Below, one piece after another: positions 33,971 to 45,706 of a stretch of DNA of 64,000 nucleotides. Origin of the DNA: Sanguinoderma infundibulare (Eukaryota; Basidiomycota; Agaricomycetes; Polyporales; Polyporaceae). The translations under genes were made by a program, and so were the position numbers. The DNA is taken from contig JAVLRN010000008.1 of the NCBI GenBank assembly GCA_032821775.1, positions 62,001 to 126,000 on the forward strand, given 5' to 3'. Numbering within the stretch: position 1 is the stretch's first letter; the number at the start of each line of letters is the position of its first letter. Below the pieces are notes generated by a model. That model was not told the DNA's origin and did not search any database. It saw only the letters and a list, made by a program, of their open reading frames with translations.

Positions 33971-34220
33971 GCTCGATGCCGGCGTTCCCTTTTTCGCACC
34001 TTGGCAGGCTATCCCGGCCCTCCAGCGCCACCTGCATGACCGAGGACGGAGTGCATCATGGTGAGATGGAGGCGTACGTCTCAATACTGTCAGCTGACCA
34101 GCCCACAGGGGTGACACTATGGAGGAATCTTTGAGCACGCTCAGCGGGACCGAGAATGCCACGACAAGGTTTGAGTGGCTACCAAGTGTCGGCGCGCGAG
34201 GTGTCGGAGCGCGCATGATT

Positions 34221-36229
34221 GGCTTGAGCGGGGATTGCCGATTGGGCGCTCACATGCGGCGGGGGGATCCTCGTGCTCTGCTACCTCCTTTTACTCGTCG
34301 ACCTCTGCAGTCAGGGTGCTCTCCGCTACGCTGTCTCGTCTCTGCTTGTTCTCTCTTACTGCTGGGTGAACGACGGATCTACCTGGGGTTGCCTTGGCAA
34401 ACCCGAATCGCTTTGGCCAACGCACTCCGAATCCGCCTCCGCCTGCTATTGGTTGGGATGGCCTCTTTCTTCGAAGCATACCTGGTGGAAGGAACTCGAG
34501 AGCGCACACTATGCGATCGCTTTAGTATCCCATGATGGTGGTGGTGTGTTGTGAAAACGGTGAGTGGTCCGCCGGTTGGTATGTGTCGTAAATTTTCGAT
34601 GTCGATTCAATGCGCAGTTCTTGGCCGACTTCAGTCTGCCCCCACTACGCATTTCTTCTCTGCTCGTATGCGACGTATTTCGACACCTCGCTTCTCTGAA
34701 TGCGGCTCCCTGTCTCTCCTCGACCATGAAGATCGCCTTCGCCTCTCCGCGGGGGCACCAAGCATGACCGGATCCGAGCAACTACCTCTGGGTACTCGTC
34801 TCCTGTTCACAGTGTACACGGTTGGTGATAGGGTGAGTCATTCACGTCGGATATATGGAGGATGTTTTCCTCAAAACAAACCAGGCGTTTCAGAGTGTAC
34901 GCGGTGTGCGCACTGGATCGACGTCGTCGTTCCCCGGCACTCTATCCGTCGAATTGTACATGTGAACCACGCATACGGTGACATACCAGAGTTGACTGGT
35001 GAGTGCTTAAATGCATTCGCCCGACCCTGCCCCAGAAGATCATGCCTGCCCGTCGTTTGTAGCCTTTCTACCGCGGGGTCCGGACATCCGGCATCGCTGG
35101 TCTCTGATCCCGTCACGCCGTCTGCGTATTTAGACAGTGCCGCTTTGTGAGGGTGTCGTTCTGGACTGTCTGGACTTTAAGATGTCGAAGGAGCGTTGTG
35201 ACGACCATGCTGCTCTCTTAGCGGAGATGTATAGAGGCCGTGGTGCGTTTGCCATCTCAGGGCTCGTGGAACTCAAACTATCTAATCATGGGCGCGGCAT
35301 TGCAGGCTCCTGGGTGTAGAGCTGAGCAACGTTCGATGCATGAAGTTTCCCTGGCGTCATATCGCGGGAATCTTGCTTTGAGCGTGGAAGAGCCACCGAT
35401 ATTGACGGTCTGGCATCTTCCCCGCCCGACTGTTAACGCAACTCAAACTCACTTGACCGCGCTGGCTCTCGGAGGAACTCCTCTCGCTGGGCCAGTAGCA
35501 CGCGCGGAGCAGCAGGCCAGCCCCGTTGACATGTTGTCCTCGGCCTTAAGCAACGGCATTACCTTGAGCTCGATCCGGGGCGTGTTAGGGATACCACGAG
35601 GTCCTCAAATTGCTAAACGGTTTCGGCTTCGGGTTACCGCGCGACATCCGTTCAGCATTCTCGGCGTGTCGGGCTTCACTTCCCCGCAGAGAACTCAGCC
35701 ACTCTGGGCCAGCCACTGTTCAACGTCGAACGTCCGACGGCCGACGTCTGAACCACCTTTGCGAGGCAGCCCAGATACTGCATGCGCGACATGAGGCAAG
35801 ATGCGGCGAAGACGATCCTACTTCGAGTCACGGCCTCGAGGCGGGACAAGGGAGCACGGGCCCATGCCGCTGCATGGCATCTCCATTCAAGGCTATAGGA
35901 TAGATATTTACAAGGGTGTCGGGGCTCGATCGGATTCTTCGCCAGTTCGGACTGGTCATGTGGGAGTCGCGTCGGTCGAGAGATGGTACTGGTACGATGA
36001 TCTCCTTGTCCTATTTGGTAGCGCCCCAGCTGAATCCTGGTGGCTGCTGCAATATAGGGACCTCGAAGACCTATGCGCGTGCATTCCAGATATTTAGGTC
36101 ACTGGAGGAATTCTTCGAAGGTCAGGAGTCCAGTGCCTCCTGACCTATCCATCTTCTACCCTCCGAACCGTGCTGCTTGTGCCGTATTCGTATTCCTAAT
36201 TGGGATACAGAACCTTGCATGAGGATCAG
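34221..36229 (+). repeat. FMO-upstream module, copy 1
   Basis: A non-coding stretch of about 2 kb that recurs at 41277-43333 and 49908-51898, each ending at the TATA box of an FMO gene. Landmarks in order: GGGGATTGCCGATTGGGCGC, TCGAAGCATACCTGGTGGAA, GGTGAGTGGTCCGCCGGTTG, CTCCCTGTCTCTCCTCG, CACTTGACCGCGCTGGC, GCATCTCCATTCAAGGC. The CCGCCGG landmark lies 1.71-1.76 kb before each ATG. No conserved reading frame is evident. Confidence 0.75.
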
Positions 36230-36236
36230 TATACAT
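36230..36236 (+). promoter_or_regulatory. TATA-like box of FMO1 (variant)
   Basis: TATACAT 79 bp upstream of the FMO1 ATG, where FMO2, FMO3 and FMO4 have TATATA. The same flanks (GATGAT/GATCAG before, GGTGCG after) show it is the same element with a changed base. Confidence 0.5.
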
Positions 36237-36308
36237 GGTGCGTGCGAGGGGGGGAGCGTGCGACCGATAGAGACAGCCTGAACTCGTCGCTCCAGATTTC
36301 GATACACC

Positions 36309-38079
36309 ATGCCTCTCGCCAGGAACCAAACCAAGTTACGCATCGCCATCATGTACGTATACCGCAAATCGATGTCGTTCGATAACGCTAACTGACACTT
36401 CTTCTAGCGGAGGGGGCATGGGAGGCCTTGTCCTCGCGTTGTGTCTCAAGAAGTACGCGCACGACGTCCATTTTGACATCTACGAGTCCGCCACTCAGCT
36501 CGCCGAGGTGGGTGTAGGAATTACGATGTTGCCGCGCATCTGGCTGGTCATGCGCGAGCTCGGACTCGAGGACGAGCTGCTTGCGATCACCGGTACTAAA
36601 GACCGTACTGGTGCGCACATTTTCTCTTTCAGTCTGTGTGTGCTATCTTATGAGCCATGGGCGGCCGTCAGGGTTTCCTCTCTTGTATTGTAAAGGCGAC
36701 GAAGGGAGGATTGTGAAAATCGCTCAGCGGACCCAACGTGAGTCCAGCATAGGCGATTGTGGCACCGGTGGACATATTTCGCTAACCCGGGTTCACTGTC
36801 ACAGTGCACACGTTCCGTAGACCTGTCTTGCAGCAGCTCCTCGTCAAGCACCTCGGTGTCGATGACAGGTTCCACTTCTCCAAGCGCCTCGTCTCGTATT
36901 CCGAATCCTCAGCAACGGAACCCGTTACCCTCAACTTCAAAGACGGGACGACGGCAACGTGCGACCTCGTCGTCGGAAGCGACGGGATTCGCTCTGCAGT
37001 TCGCCGCACGATGTTCAACAGTTTGGCAGACGAAGTGGAGAAACGCGATCAACCTGACGAGGCTTTACTCCTGCGCTCGATGGTGGATCCCATCTGGTCG
37101 GGCCAAGTCGCGTACCGCGGCGTCGTGCCGACAAGCTCTCTATCGGAGGATCTTTTGCAACACACGCGGGCTCCTCGGGACGTATGTATCTTACCAGTTC
37201 TGTTGTGGCACATGAGAGTCACAGTAACAATTCCTCCCGCTCGCAGTTGTTTGGAAAGAACAAGGTGCGCAGAACGTCAGTGACACTCGTCGTTGGACTA
37301 CTGACCGACCGGAGCCGTAGGTTATAATAACGTACCCCGTCTCTGGCGGGCAGCTCATCCACCTTGGCGGCACGGTATATACCCCTGGCGCCGACACGGT
37401 GTATGACGGTCCGTGGGTCAAGCCGACGACGGTAGAGGAAATCGCGAAGATATTCGACGGGTGGGACCCCAAGACTTTGGGCGTGATCCAAGTCCGTGTT
37501 CTCGGTATCCTTGATATCTCCATGGCGCATCGCTGATCGCGGACGTTTTCAGTGCATGAAAGAGCCGTCGTGCTGGGCAGTGCACACACTGCGCGAGCTG
37601 CCCACCTTCGTCAACGGACGGGTCGCGCTGATAGGAGACGCCGTATGTCACCCCTGCTCCCCTTCTTGCACCATGCACCATGCTCACCGAAGGATTCACA
37701 GGCACACGCAATGCTCCAGTTCCAAGGCGCAGGCGCGGGCCAGGCATTCGAGGATGGCTTCGTGCTCGCGACCATCCTCTCCCACCCGTCCGTCACACTC
37801 GCGAACCTCCCTGCGGCGCTCAGGATCTACGATGAAGTCCGGCGGCCGTTCACGCAGAGGGTCCAGCGGTCCTCCGCAAGGGCTGGTGAGGTGAAACAGC
37901 TGCGGGGCGCTGGATGGGAGGACGTGAGCGCGGAGGACAGCAGGACTGGGCGGTACGCGCGCGAGAAGTTAGGGGCGGTCGGGGAGGAGTTGCAGAAGCT
38001 GTCGTGGTGGATGCTCGAGACGAGCATCCTGGATGAGACTGCGAGCGTCATGGAGAGGCTGAACACACTCTCCGCGTGA
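36309..38079 (+). CDS. FAD-dependent monooxygenase, salicylate-hydroxylase-like (FMO1)
   Basis: Eight exons (36309-36352, 36408-36610, 36672-36737, 36805-37181, 37247-37264, 37321-37491, 37553-37642, 37702-38079) join in frame to 448 residues, normal for the family. Residues 15-21 (IGGGMGG) are the FAD-binding dinucleotide motif right after the first strand (KLRIAI). Residues 162-168 (GSDGIRS) are the DG motif for FAD/NADPH. Residues 319-326 (LIGDAAHA) with QGAGAGQAFEDG form the GD motif contacting FAD. Such enzymes hydroxylate aromatic acids or similar substrates using NAD(P)H and oxygen; the actual substrate is unknown. There is no signal peptide. Exon 5 is an 18-nt micro-exon (LFGKNK). It sits on a duplicated unit with its own upstream module and appears intact. 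Confidence 0.9.
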
Positions 38080-39211
38080 TCGTCTCTCGTCGTCCTGGTT
38101 ACAACGTGTGATACAAGCGTTGTGGGTGAGGCAGAATCCAACGACATCTTCCACCATCGTTGCACGCCTCTACCTGACCCCCTCACTTCCAGGTTCCTAG
38201 TCCTGATATGAGTTGTCAGAATGTCAATGCAGCGTCTTAATGTCTCCGGCTGATGTCAAGTCGATGGGGAGGAGAGTCCACGTTCCTGATGCCCCAGAGG
38301 TCATAGTGCTCGATCCGATCCGATATATCGTCTTCAAGCAAGTATGGACGCTCACATTGTTTTGCTTTAGGGTTCAAATACATGCTTCGAGAACACACTC
38401 AACGTCAACCGTACCGCCTACACTTTGTTTACCTCTCCGCGTCGGCCCAGCCCAGTGCCCTCACTCGCTATGCACCACACAATTTACCCTGCAGTCGCGG
38501 TTCTGCTATACGCCTCTTTGGCCCATATTCGGTTCTCACGCTCACGAACGTAGCATCTGTGCGGTTTGCGGTGCACAAGTGATGCAAGGCGCCACTCTCT
38601 CGGCTTCGTATCAGAGGCACGCTGGCGGGTGTTCCAAGGTTTTGCCAGCAGATACGAGTCGGCTAGGATGTGTTTGACACAGCGACGTTTGTCGAATGTA
38701 GTCCAGCAGGTTATCCGCTCATCCGAACTCGCTGTCGGTGAAACCCTCGCCTCGTCCTTCTGAGAGAACGTTGAACATCTTCTCCCTAGATGCTGCATGT
38801 TCCGATCTGTCAAACTACGCCCAACGCAGTCCATGACGACCGCATCGGTACCTTCACCAACAATCACCGTACGTCTAATCCTGGCCCATCATTTGCTTCA
38901 TTGCCTTGCCTGATGCGATGCACTCGATACTCCCGGCAGTGCAAACGTAGTTGGCAAGAAGACGCAGGATGAAGCCCGATACGGCAGCGCCAAGTCCTCC
39001 GTATTGGGCCGCGAGGCTCGTTGACGCGGAGGGCTGTGGCCTGTCCAAAGTTCATCGTGTTGGTCAGTCAAGGTTAAGGACAGATCTGTGATTTAAGCAG
39101 CTTCTCCATTATCACCCGATTCATGCGTTGGCGCGCTGGTCAATGATAAAAGCACAGACTGCCTCGCGCTATGAGCCACATACTTACTACTCCCTCGCCT
39201 GTCCAGTCACC
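38080..39211. other. Intergenic between FMO1 and membrane-protein copy C
   Basis: The first 100 bp match the 3' flank of FMO3 (CGTCTCTCGTCGTCCTGG). The rest shows no supported gene. Confidence 0.45.
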
Positions 39212-41014
39212 ATGCTCGGTCCAGATGCAGTACTGACAACATCATGCCAGAATCTCAATATCAGCATAATACTTCCAACAATCCCAGGACTTCCAGGAAG
39301 TGTGGAAATGCCATATTCAACATGGGAATCTATCTTCTGGATTGTTGGCGAGGCTCAGAACTTGGGCAATATTCTTCTTCCAAACAAACCAGGTATTCAA
39401 GACAAGGTCGTCGATGCGGTGATGTTGTCGTCGCTACTTGGTGAGATGATAAGTCACTCTCATGCCATTGTGTCTATGCTAACAGATTAAAGGCATCTTC
39501 ACATTGCTCGCAGGGATTGCAGCGTGTTTGGTAATGTCCGTATTACAGTCTCCCCGCACATAGGGAAGCTGATAGACGAAAATTCAGCCGAAAGGGTTTG
39601 AAACAGATCCCTTCGAGGGTCATGCTCTTCGCAGTCCTCGTGATGTACATCTCTGCGGCTACCTACTGGATCACTATCGTGGCCAGCGCCGTGTCCGCGA
39701 TAAGCCAGATCTTCAAGGTCATTTCGGGCGTCATTGCCAACCTCAATTCATTGGAACGCTGTTGCTTTGATTCGGACCCAGCGGTCCCAGATCCTAGTTG
39801 CGCAATATCGCAGAATAACTATGTCTCATTTGATTGGAGGACTGTCCAGAATTGCATCGGAAACGCAAGTCTCACCATCAACGTGAGTAGTCCCGCACCA
39901 GCATATCTTCCCGTACCGTTCCATCTCACCACAGTTTAGGTAACGCTTGGCGATGCCATCGTCTGGTGGAGAGTTTTCGTGCTCTGGGGTGGACATCGCG
40001 CGGTATACGGGCTCGGCTTGCTCTTCGTAATAATCACGTTTAGTACGTCGTTCGAAAACGTGGCAAACCCAACTGCTAACATGGCGAATATAGTCGCTGC
40101 CGCAGTCGGCACTGGCAATACTTGCGGGCAGAATTTTGTTACCAACGATGCGGACATCGTGCTGCATCTTGGCGGTATCATGGTAACCTCGCCCCTCGGA
40201 TCACTTTTCGGCGGGTATACCTGGGGTATGGCCACTTCCGGGCTGTCGCTGGCGACAAATACCATCGCGACGTCCCTCATTGGCTTCAAAGCCTGGTGAG
40301 CCATCGTGAATCCTGACAACAGAAAAAAATGTCATTCTAACTACACACATCGAGGGGCCACAGAGAGCTCATGAAACCCCTCGCTGGGGCTGGAAGGAAG
40401 ACCCGCGTTCAGAGGGTGATGACTCTCCTCTTCGAATCCGGAATGGTATATTCTATGATCTGGGTCAGTGGCCACGCCTGGGAAAAAATTGGTCTGTTGC
40501 GCTGATCGTTCGCATCGATAGCTATTCGTTGTCATATACCAGATCCTCGCTGTAATCGGCGTAGGCTCCAACGGCAATGTGGTCGCATGGCCGTTTGTGC
40601 TGGTCATGTTCTTCTTTGTAAACGGAGCGCTCATTCCACTTATGGTCAGTATCTCTCTCTCTGATTCTACCATCGCACGTGGGCTGAGACACGGCCGTCT
40701 AGGGAATTTACCCAACGCTCATAATCATACTCGTCGCGTTGGAGAGGTCTGAATGCGAAGCATACTTCACTGCGGGTTCGGTTCCAGTCGCGCCCGTCAT
40801 CCCGCTCGCGCAAGTACAGGTCAGCATCCCTGCCACGCCGATGGCACAGCGCAGTGGTTGTGCAATCCATTCTATTGCATCGTCAAGCCAGGATTACCCT
40901 CAGGCTAAGGAGCCGGAGACCGCACCGCCCATCCGTGCAGGTTTATGGAGGCCGCTCCCGGACTTGCCGAGGGACTCGGACAGCGAAAGCCAGCTTTCTG
41001 CGAATCATTCATAA
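39212..41014 (+). CDS. Multi-pass membrane protein, copy C (diverged paralogue)
   Basis: The start MLGPDAVLTTSCQNLN differs from copies A and B, but the body follows the same plan. It has GIFTLLAGIAACL, RKGLKQIPSRVMLFAVLVMY, NCIGNASLTIN, TLGDAIVWWRVFVLWGGHRA, LVTSPLGS/LFGGYTWGMATS, TSLIGFKAW, a MTLLFESGMVYSM helix, then IYPTLIIILVALERSECEAY. The tail of about 80 residues is polar and proline-rich, ending SQLSANHS. Exons are separated by short GT-AG introns and I found no lesion. About seven hydrophobic segments are visible. It lies between FMO1 and FMO2 in the same orientation. No known function; membership in a basidiomycete-specific membrane family is inferred from the shared GDAIVWWR core. 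Confidence 0.8.
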
Positions 41015-41276
41015 CGAAAGTAACTAACCTTCGTACGGTCATGTACAGCATTGCATTTCCGTTGTGTAGACTTCGCCGTGGCCGTAAAATATCCAGAATA
41101 CAATCTGTTCCCGCTCATTGTCTATAGTATATCACCATTCGACTCCGATCGATCGATCTCCTTATCAATTTGTCGTTACAAGTCTCATGAGCGAATAAAT
41201 GCTAGTCGCTATGTATGGCTCACCAAACGAAACAACGTGAGGTGTGATTCTGAACTGCCTCACTTGCAACGGGTCG

Positions 41277-43333
41277 GAGGCTCGAACGGGGATTGCCGAG
41301 CGTGCGCTTACGTGCATGTCGCCAGCCAAACGGCGGCAGTCAAACTTGCTGCCTCCTCAAACGAAGGGCTCTCCGCTTCTGTACAAACCCACAACTCTCT
41401 CGTGTCTTTGCTTCGTTTCTCTTACTGCTGGGCGAACAACGGCTTTAGTTGGACTTACTTGACCTTCGGAAATCCTGTACGGCATTGGATTTTTGTTGTG
41501 CGGACTTCGCCGAAACGTCTTTGGCACCCAAGTCGGGCTGCGGAAAGTCCGGATGGCCTCTTTGCTTTGGAGCAATTGTGGTGGGAAGAAATGTGGGCGC
41601 GCATCCGACGAGATCACTGCATTGGATGAGGGTGGAGATGTCTTGTGAGAACGGTGAGTGGTCCGCCGGTCGGTATGTGTCGTAAATTCTCAATATCGAT
41701 CCAGTGCGGAGTCATAGGGCTCTTTATGGCTGCCTGTACGGTACCAGCTTTGAAACGCTGCACGTATCTGCGCTGTGTCTATGCGAGGCAGGTTGAAATG
41801 TCCTTTTCTGCGCCTCGCTCCCTGCCTCTCCTCGTCCGCGAATCGCATTCGCCTCGCTGCGGTGAAGCCAAGCTCAACTAGATTCAAGCGGTACCTCTGG
41901 GAAGATGTCTCTTGTTTACCATCTACACGGGTGGTGACACGGTGAGTCATTCACGTTGGATACATGGAGGAAGTTTGCCTCAAACCAAGTCAGGCTCTTC
42001 TCAGACTACGCGGCGTACGCCCTAGATCGACATCGTCGTGCCCCGACACCCTATCCGTCGAATTGTGCATGTCAGCCGCGCATACTAGAGTTTACTGGTG
42101 AATTCTTAAACCTATTCACCCGATACTGCGCCAGACAATCATGCCTGCCCGTCGTTTGCAGCATGGAGTCCGGACATCCGGCATCCGTCATCACCAGTCA
42201 CCCAGCGCGTCAGGCTCATCTGCGTATGTAGACAGTACCATTTTGGGAGGGCTCGTTCTTGACTCTTGAGAACGTAACATATCGAAGGAGAGTCGTAACG
42301 ACTGTCCTGCTCTCGTAGCGGAGATGTGTGGAGATCGTGGTGCGTATTACATCTCAGAGCTCGTGGAACTCGAAATATCTGATCATGGGAGAGGCGTTAA
42401 GTTGACTAAGGTGCAATGCATGAGTCGCGGGCGACCCGTCGCATCGCGGGCAGACGGTGATCTCGCTTAGAGCGCGGCAGGTGCTACCAACGCGAACAGT
42501 CTGCGATCTTTCCCGCCCGCCAGTCAATGCCGTAGTCGACTCACCTCGGCGCCTGGTCTCGGGAAACCTCCCTCTCGCCGTACCGGCAGCACGCACGGAG
42601 CAGCAGCCCATCCCCCTCTTTTCGTAGCCGCTCCCACCTCGTTGACACGTTGTCCTCGGCCTCAAGCCACGGCATTACCTTGAGCTCAATCCTGAGCGTG
42701 CAAGCGAAACGACGAGGTCCTCAAATCGCCCAACGGATGCGGCTTCAGGTTACCGCGTCACATCCGTGGAGCATTGGGCTTGGCTTCCCCGCAGAGATCT
42801 CAGCCACTCTGGGCCAGCCACGCTTCAACGTTGAACGTCCGACGTCCGACGTCCGACGCACCTATGCGAGGCGGCCCAGATGCTACATGCGCGAGATAAA
42901 GCAAGGCGGGGCAAACACAATCCTGCTTCGGCCCAACGCCTCAAGGCCGACAAGGGAGCGCGAGCCCGTACCGCTGCATGGAATCTCCATTCAATACCAT
43001 AGGATAGGTATTTAAAGGGCTCTCGGGCCTTGATCGGATTCATCACGCGTTCGGATTGGACATGTGGGAGCCACGTCGGTCGAGAGATGGTACCGGTAAG
43101 ATGATCTCCTTGTCCTATTTGGTTGCGCCCCCAGCTGAATCCTAATTACTGCTGCAATACAGGGACCTCAAAGAGCTATAGCGTTCATTCCAGAGATTTA
43201 GGTCAATGGAGGAAGTCTTTGAAGGTCAGGAGGCAAGTGCCTCAAGACCTATCCATCTTCTACCTTCTCAACCGTGTTGCTTGTGCCGTATTCGTATTCC
43301 TAACTGGGATACAGAACCTTCCATGATGATGAG
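41277..43333 (+). repeat. FMO-upstream module, copy 2
   Basis: Same landmarks and order as copy 1 (GGGGATTGCCGAGCGTGCGC; AGTGGTCCGCCGGTCGGTAT; CTCCCTGCCTCTCCTCG; GGAATCTCCATTCAATACC). It ends at the FMO2 TATA box. Confidence 0.75.
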
Positions 43334-43340
43334 TATATAT
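43334..43340 (+). promoter_or_regulatory. TATA box of FMO2
   Basis: TATATAT 81 bp upstream of the FMO2 ATG. Confidence 0.6.
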
Positions 43341-43414
43341 GATGCGTATAAAGAGAGGGGAACTTGCGACCAATACAGACAACCTAAACTCGTCGCCGCA
43401 GATTTCGATACACC

Positions 43415-45188
43415 ATGCCTCTCGCCAGCAACCAAACCAAGTTACGTATCGCCATCATGTACGTATACTGCAAATCGATGTCATTCGATAACGCTAACTG
43501 AGACTTCTTCTAGCGGAGGAGGCATGGGAGGCCTTGTCCTCGCGCTGTGTCTCAAGAAGTACGCGCACGACGTCTGCTTCGACATCTACGAGTCCGCCGC
43601 TCAGCTCGCCGAGGTCGGTGTAGGCATTGCGATGTCGCCGCACGTCTGGCCGGTCATGCGCGAGCTCGGACTCGAGGACGAGCTGCTCGCAATCACCGGT
43701 GCGAAGGACCGTGCAGGTGCGCACATTTCGTCTGTCAATCTGTCTGTGCTATCTTATGAGCCATGGGCGGTCATCAGGGTTTTCTCTCTTGTATCGTAAG
43801 TGCGACGAAGGGAAGATTGTCGAAATCGCCCAGGGTACCGAACGTGAGTCCAGCATAGTCGGTTGTCGCACCGGTGAACACATTTGACCAACAACGGTTC
43901 GTTGTAGAATTCCACGGGTTCCATAGATCTCTCCTCCAGCAGCTCCTCGTCAAGCACCTCGATGCCGACGACAGGATCCACTTGTCCAAGCGCCTCGTCT
44001 CGTACTCCGAATCCTCAGTGACGGAACCCATCACACTCAACTTCACAGACTGGACGACGGCAACGTGCGACCTCGTCGTTGGGTGCGACGGAATCCGCTC
44101 TACGGTTCGACGCACGATGTTCAACAGCCTCACAGAGGAAGCGGAGAAACGCGGCCAACCTGACGAGGCTTTGCGGCTGCGCTCGATGGTGGATCCCATC
44201 TGGTCGGGCATGGTCATATACCGCTCTTTGGTGCCCCCAAGCGCTCTATCGGAGGATCTTTTGCAACACATGCGCACTCCTCAGGACGTATGTATTTTAC
44301 CACTTCTGTTGTCGCACCTGAGAGTCATAGTAACAATTTCTCCCGCTCGCAGTTGTTTGGAAAGAACAAGGTGCGCAGAACGTCAGTAACAATCGTCATT
44401 GGACTACTGACCGACCAGAGCCATAGGTTATAGTAATGTACCCCGTCTCGGGCGGAAAGCTCATCAACATTGGTGGGACGGTATACACCCCCGGCGCCGA
44501 CACTGTGTATGACGGCCCGTGGGTCAAGCCGACGACCGCAGAGGAAATCGCGAAGATATTCGACGGGTGGGACCCCAAAACTTTAAGCGTGATGAAGGTG
44601 GGTGTTCTCTCCCGACTATCGATGTCTCCATGGCACATTGCTGATCATCTTCCTTATTCAGTGTATGAAAGAGCCGTCCTGCTGGGCGGCGCACACGGTG
44701 CGCGAACTGCCCACCTTCGTCAACGGACGGGTCGCGCTCATTGGAGACGCCGTATGTTGCCCCTGCTACCCTTTTTGCACCATGCACCATGCTCACCGAA
44801 TGCTTCACAGGCACACGCAATGCTCCAGTTCCAAGGCGCAGGCGCGGGCCAGGCATTCGAGGACGGCTTCGTGCTCGCGACCATCCTCTCCCACCCGTCC
44901 GTCACACTCGCGAACCTCGCTGCGGCACTCGGGATCTACGATGACGTCCGGCGGCCGTTCACGCAGAGCGTCCAGCGGTCCTCCGCAAAGGCCGGTGAGG
45001 TGAAACAGCTGCGGGGCGCGGGATGGGAGGACGTGAGCGCGGAGGACAGCAGGACTGGGCGGTACGCGCGCGAGAAGTTGGGGGCAGTCGGGGAGGAGCT
45101 GCATACGCAGCTCCGGTGGACGGTAGAGACGAGTATTCTGGACCAGACGGCGGGGGTCGTGGAGAGGCTGAAGGCACTCGCTGCTTGA
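43415..45188 (+). CDS. FAD-dependent monooxygenase, salicylate-hydroxylase-like (FMO2)
   Basis: Same eight-exon plan as FMO1, starting MPLASNQTKLRIAI. The FAD motif IGGGMGG, the DG motif GCDGIRS, the micro-exon LFGKNK, YPVSGGKLINIGGTVYTPGA and the GD motif LIGDAAHA with QGAGAGQAFEDG are all present. Exon 4 begins QFHGFHRSLLQ, a little different from FMO1. The end is VVERLKALAA. No frameshift or stop was found, so it is probably functional. The C-terminal part (QSVQRSS, LHTQLRWTVETSILDQTAG) is closer to the minus-strand copy at the window end than to FMO1. Shared 3' flank up to about 45370 confirms that those two are recent duplicates. Confidence 0.88.
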
Positions 45189-45706
45189 TGTTCTCTCGAG
45201 CCATGCCTGACACTCGTTTTGTAAGTCTGAATAGCCTGTAGGTGGTGCGAATCCATGTTTTCCTCCTCGATGGCATCTGCCGAGGTACGCCAGCATAACC
45301 GAGGGGGGACCCGGGCGAGGCATTCGCGACTACTCGCTGCGCGCCCAGTCCGGCAGCTGGCGGCCTCATTCATCGCTGCTCCCTACCCAAGTACTCGGCG
45401 GCCTGAAGAGCAGACTACAATCAGCTAATGGAACGAAGCATAGAATAGTCGCGGGGATGCTCACCTCAGTCAGTGCGTGTACGCGGGACTGAGGTGAGCA
45501 GCATGATCTAACCTGCTATATGTAGACAGTACAAACAAGATACTCGACGCACAAGACTTGAGAGTCTCGAGAGACGAACAAGATATACGAAGACAAAAGA
45601 AACCGAGAACAACATACACAAAGCGAGACTGCCCGACACACGACAACAGCCTCCCAGAGAATTATGTAAGTATTCAAAGGCGGCGTACCTGACGGCGTCG
45701 AACCGC
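45189..45706. other. Intergenic between FMO2 and the P450 (tail to tail)
   Basis: The first 180 bp are duplicated, inverted, at 63580-63758. The rest contains the inverted pair GATGCTCACCTCAGTC / GACTGAGGTGAGCAGCATG (45457-45507), a possible transcription-end hairpin between the converging genes. Confidence 0.5.
45457..45507. terminator. Inverted repeat between converging genes
   Basis: ATGCTCACCTCAGTC around 45459-45473 pairs with GACTGAGGTGAGCA around 45488-45501, leaving a loop of about 15 nt. It sits between two genes that converge. A role in 3' end formation is only a guess. Confidence 0.3.
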
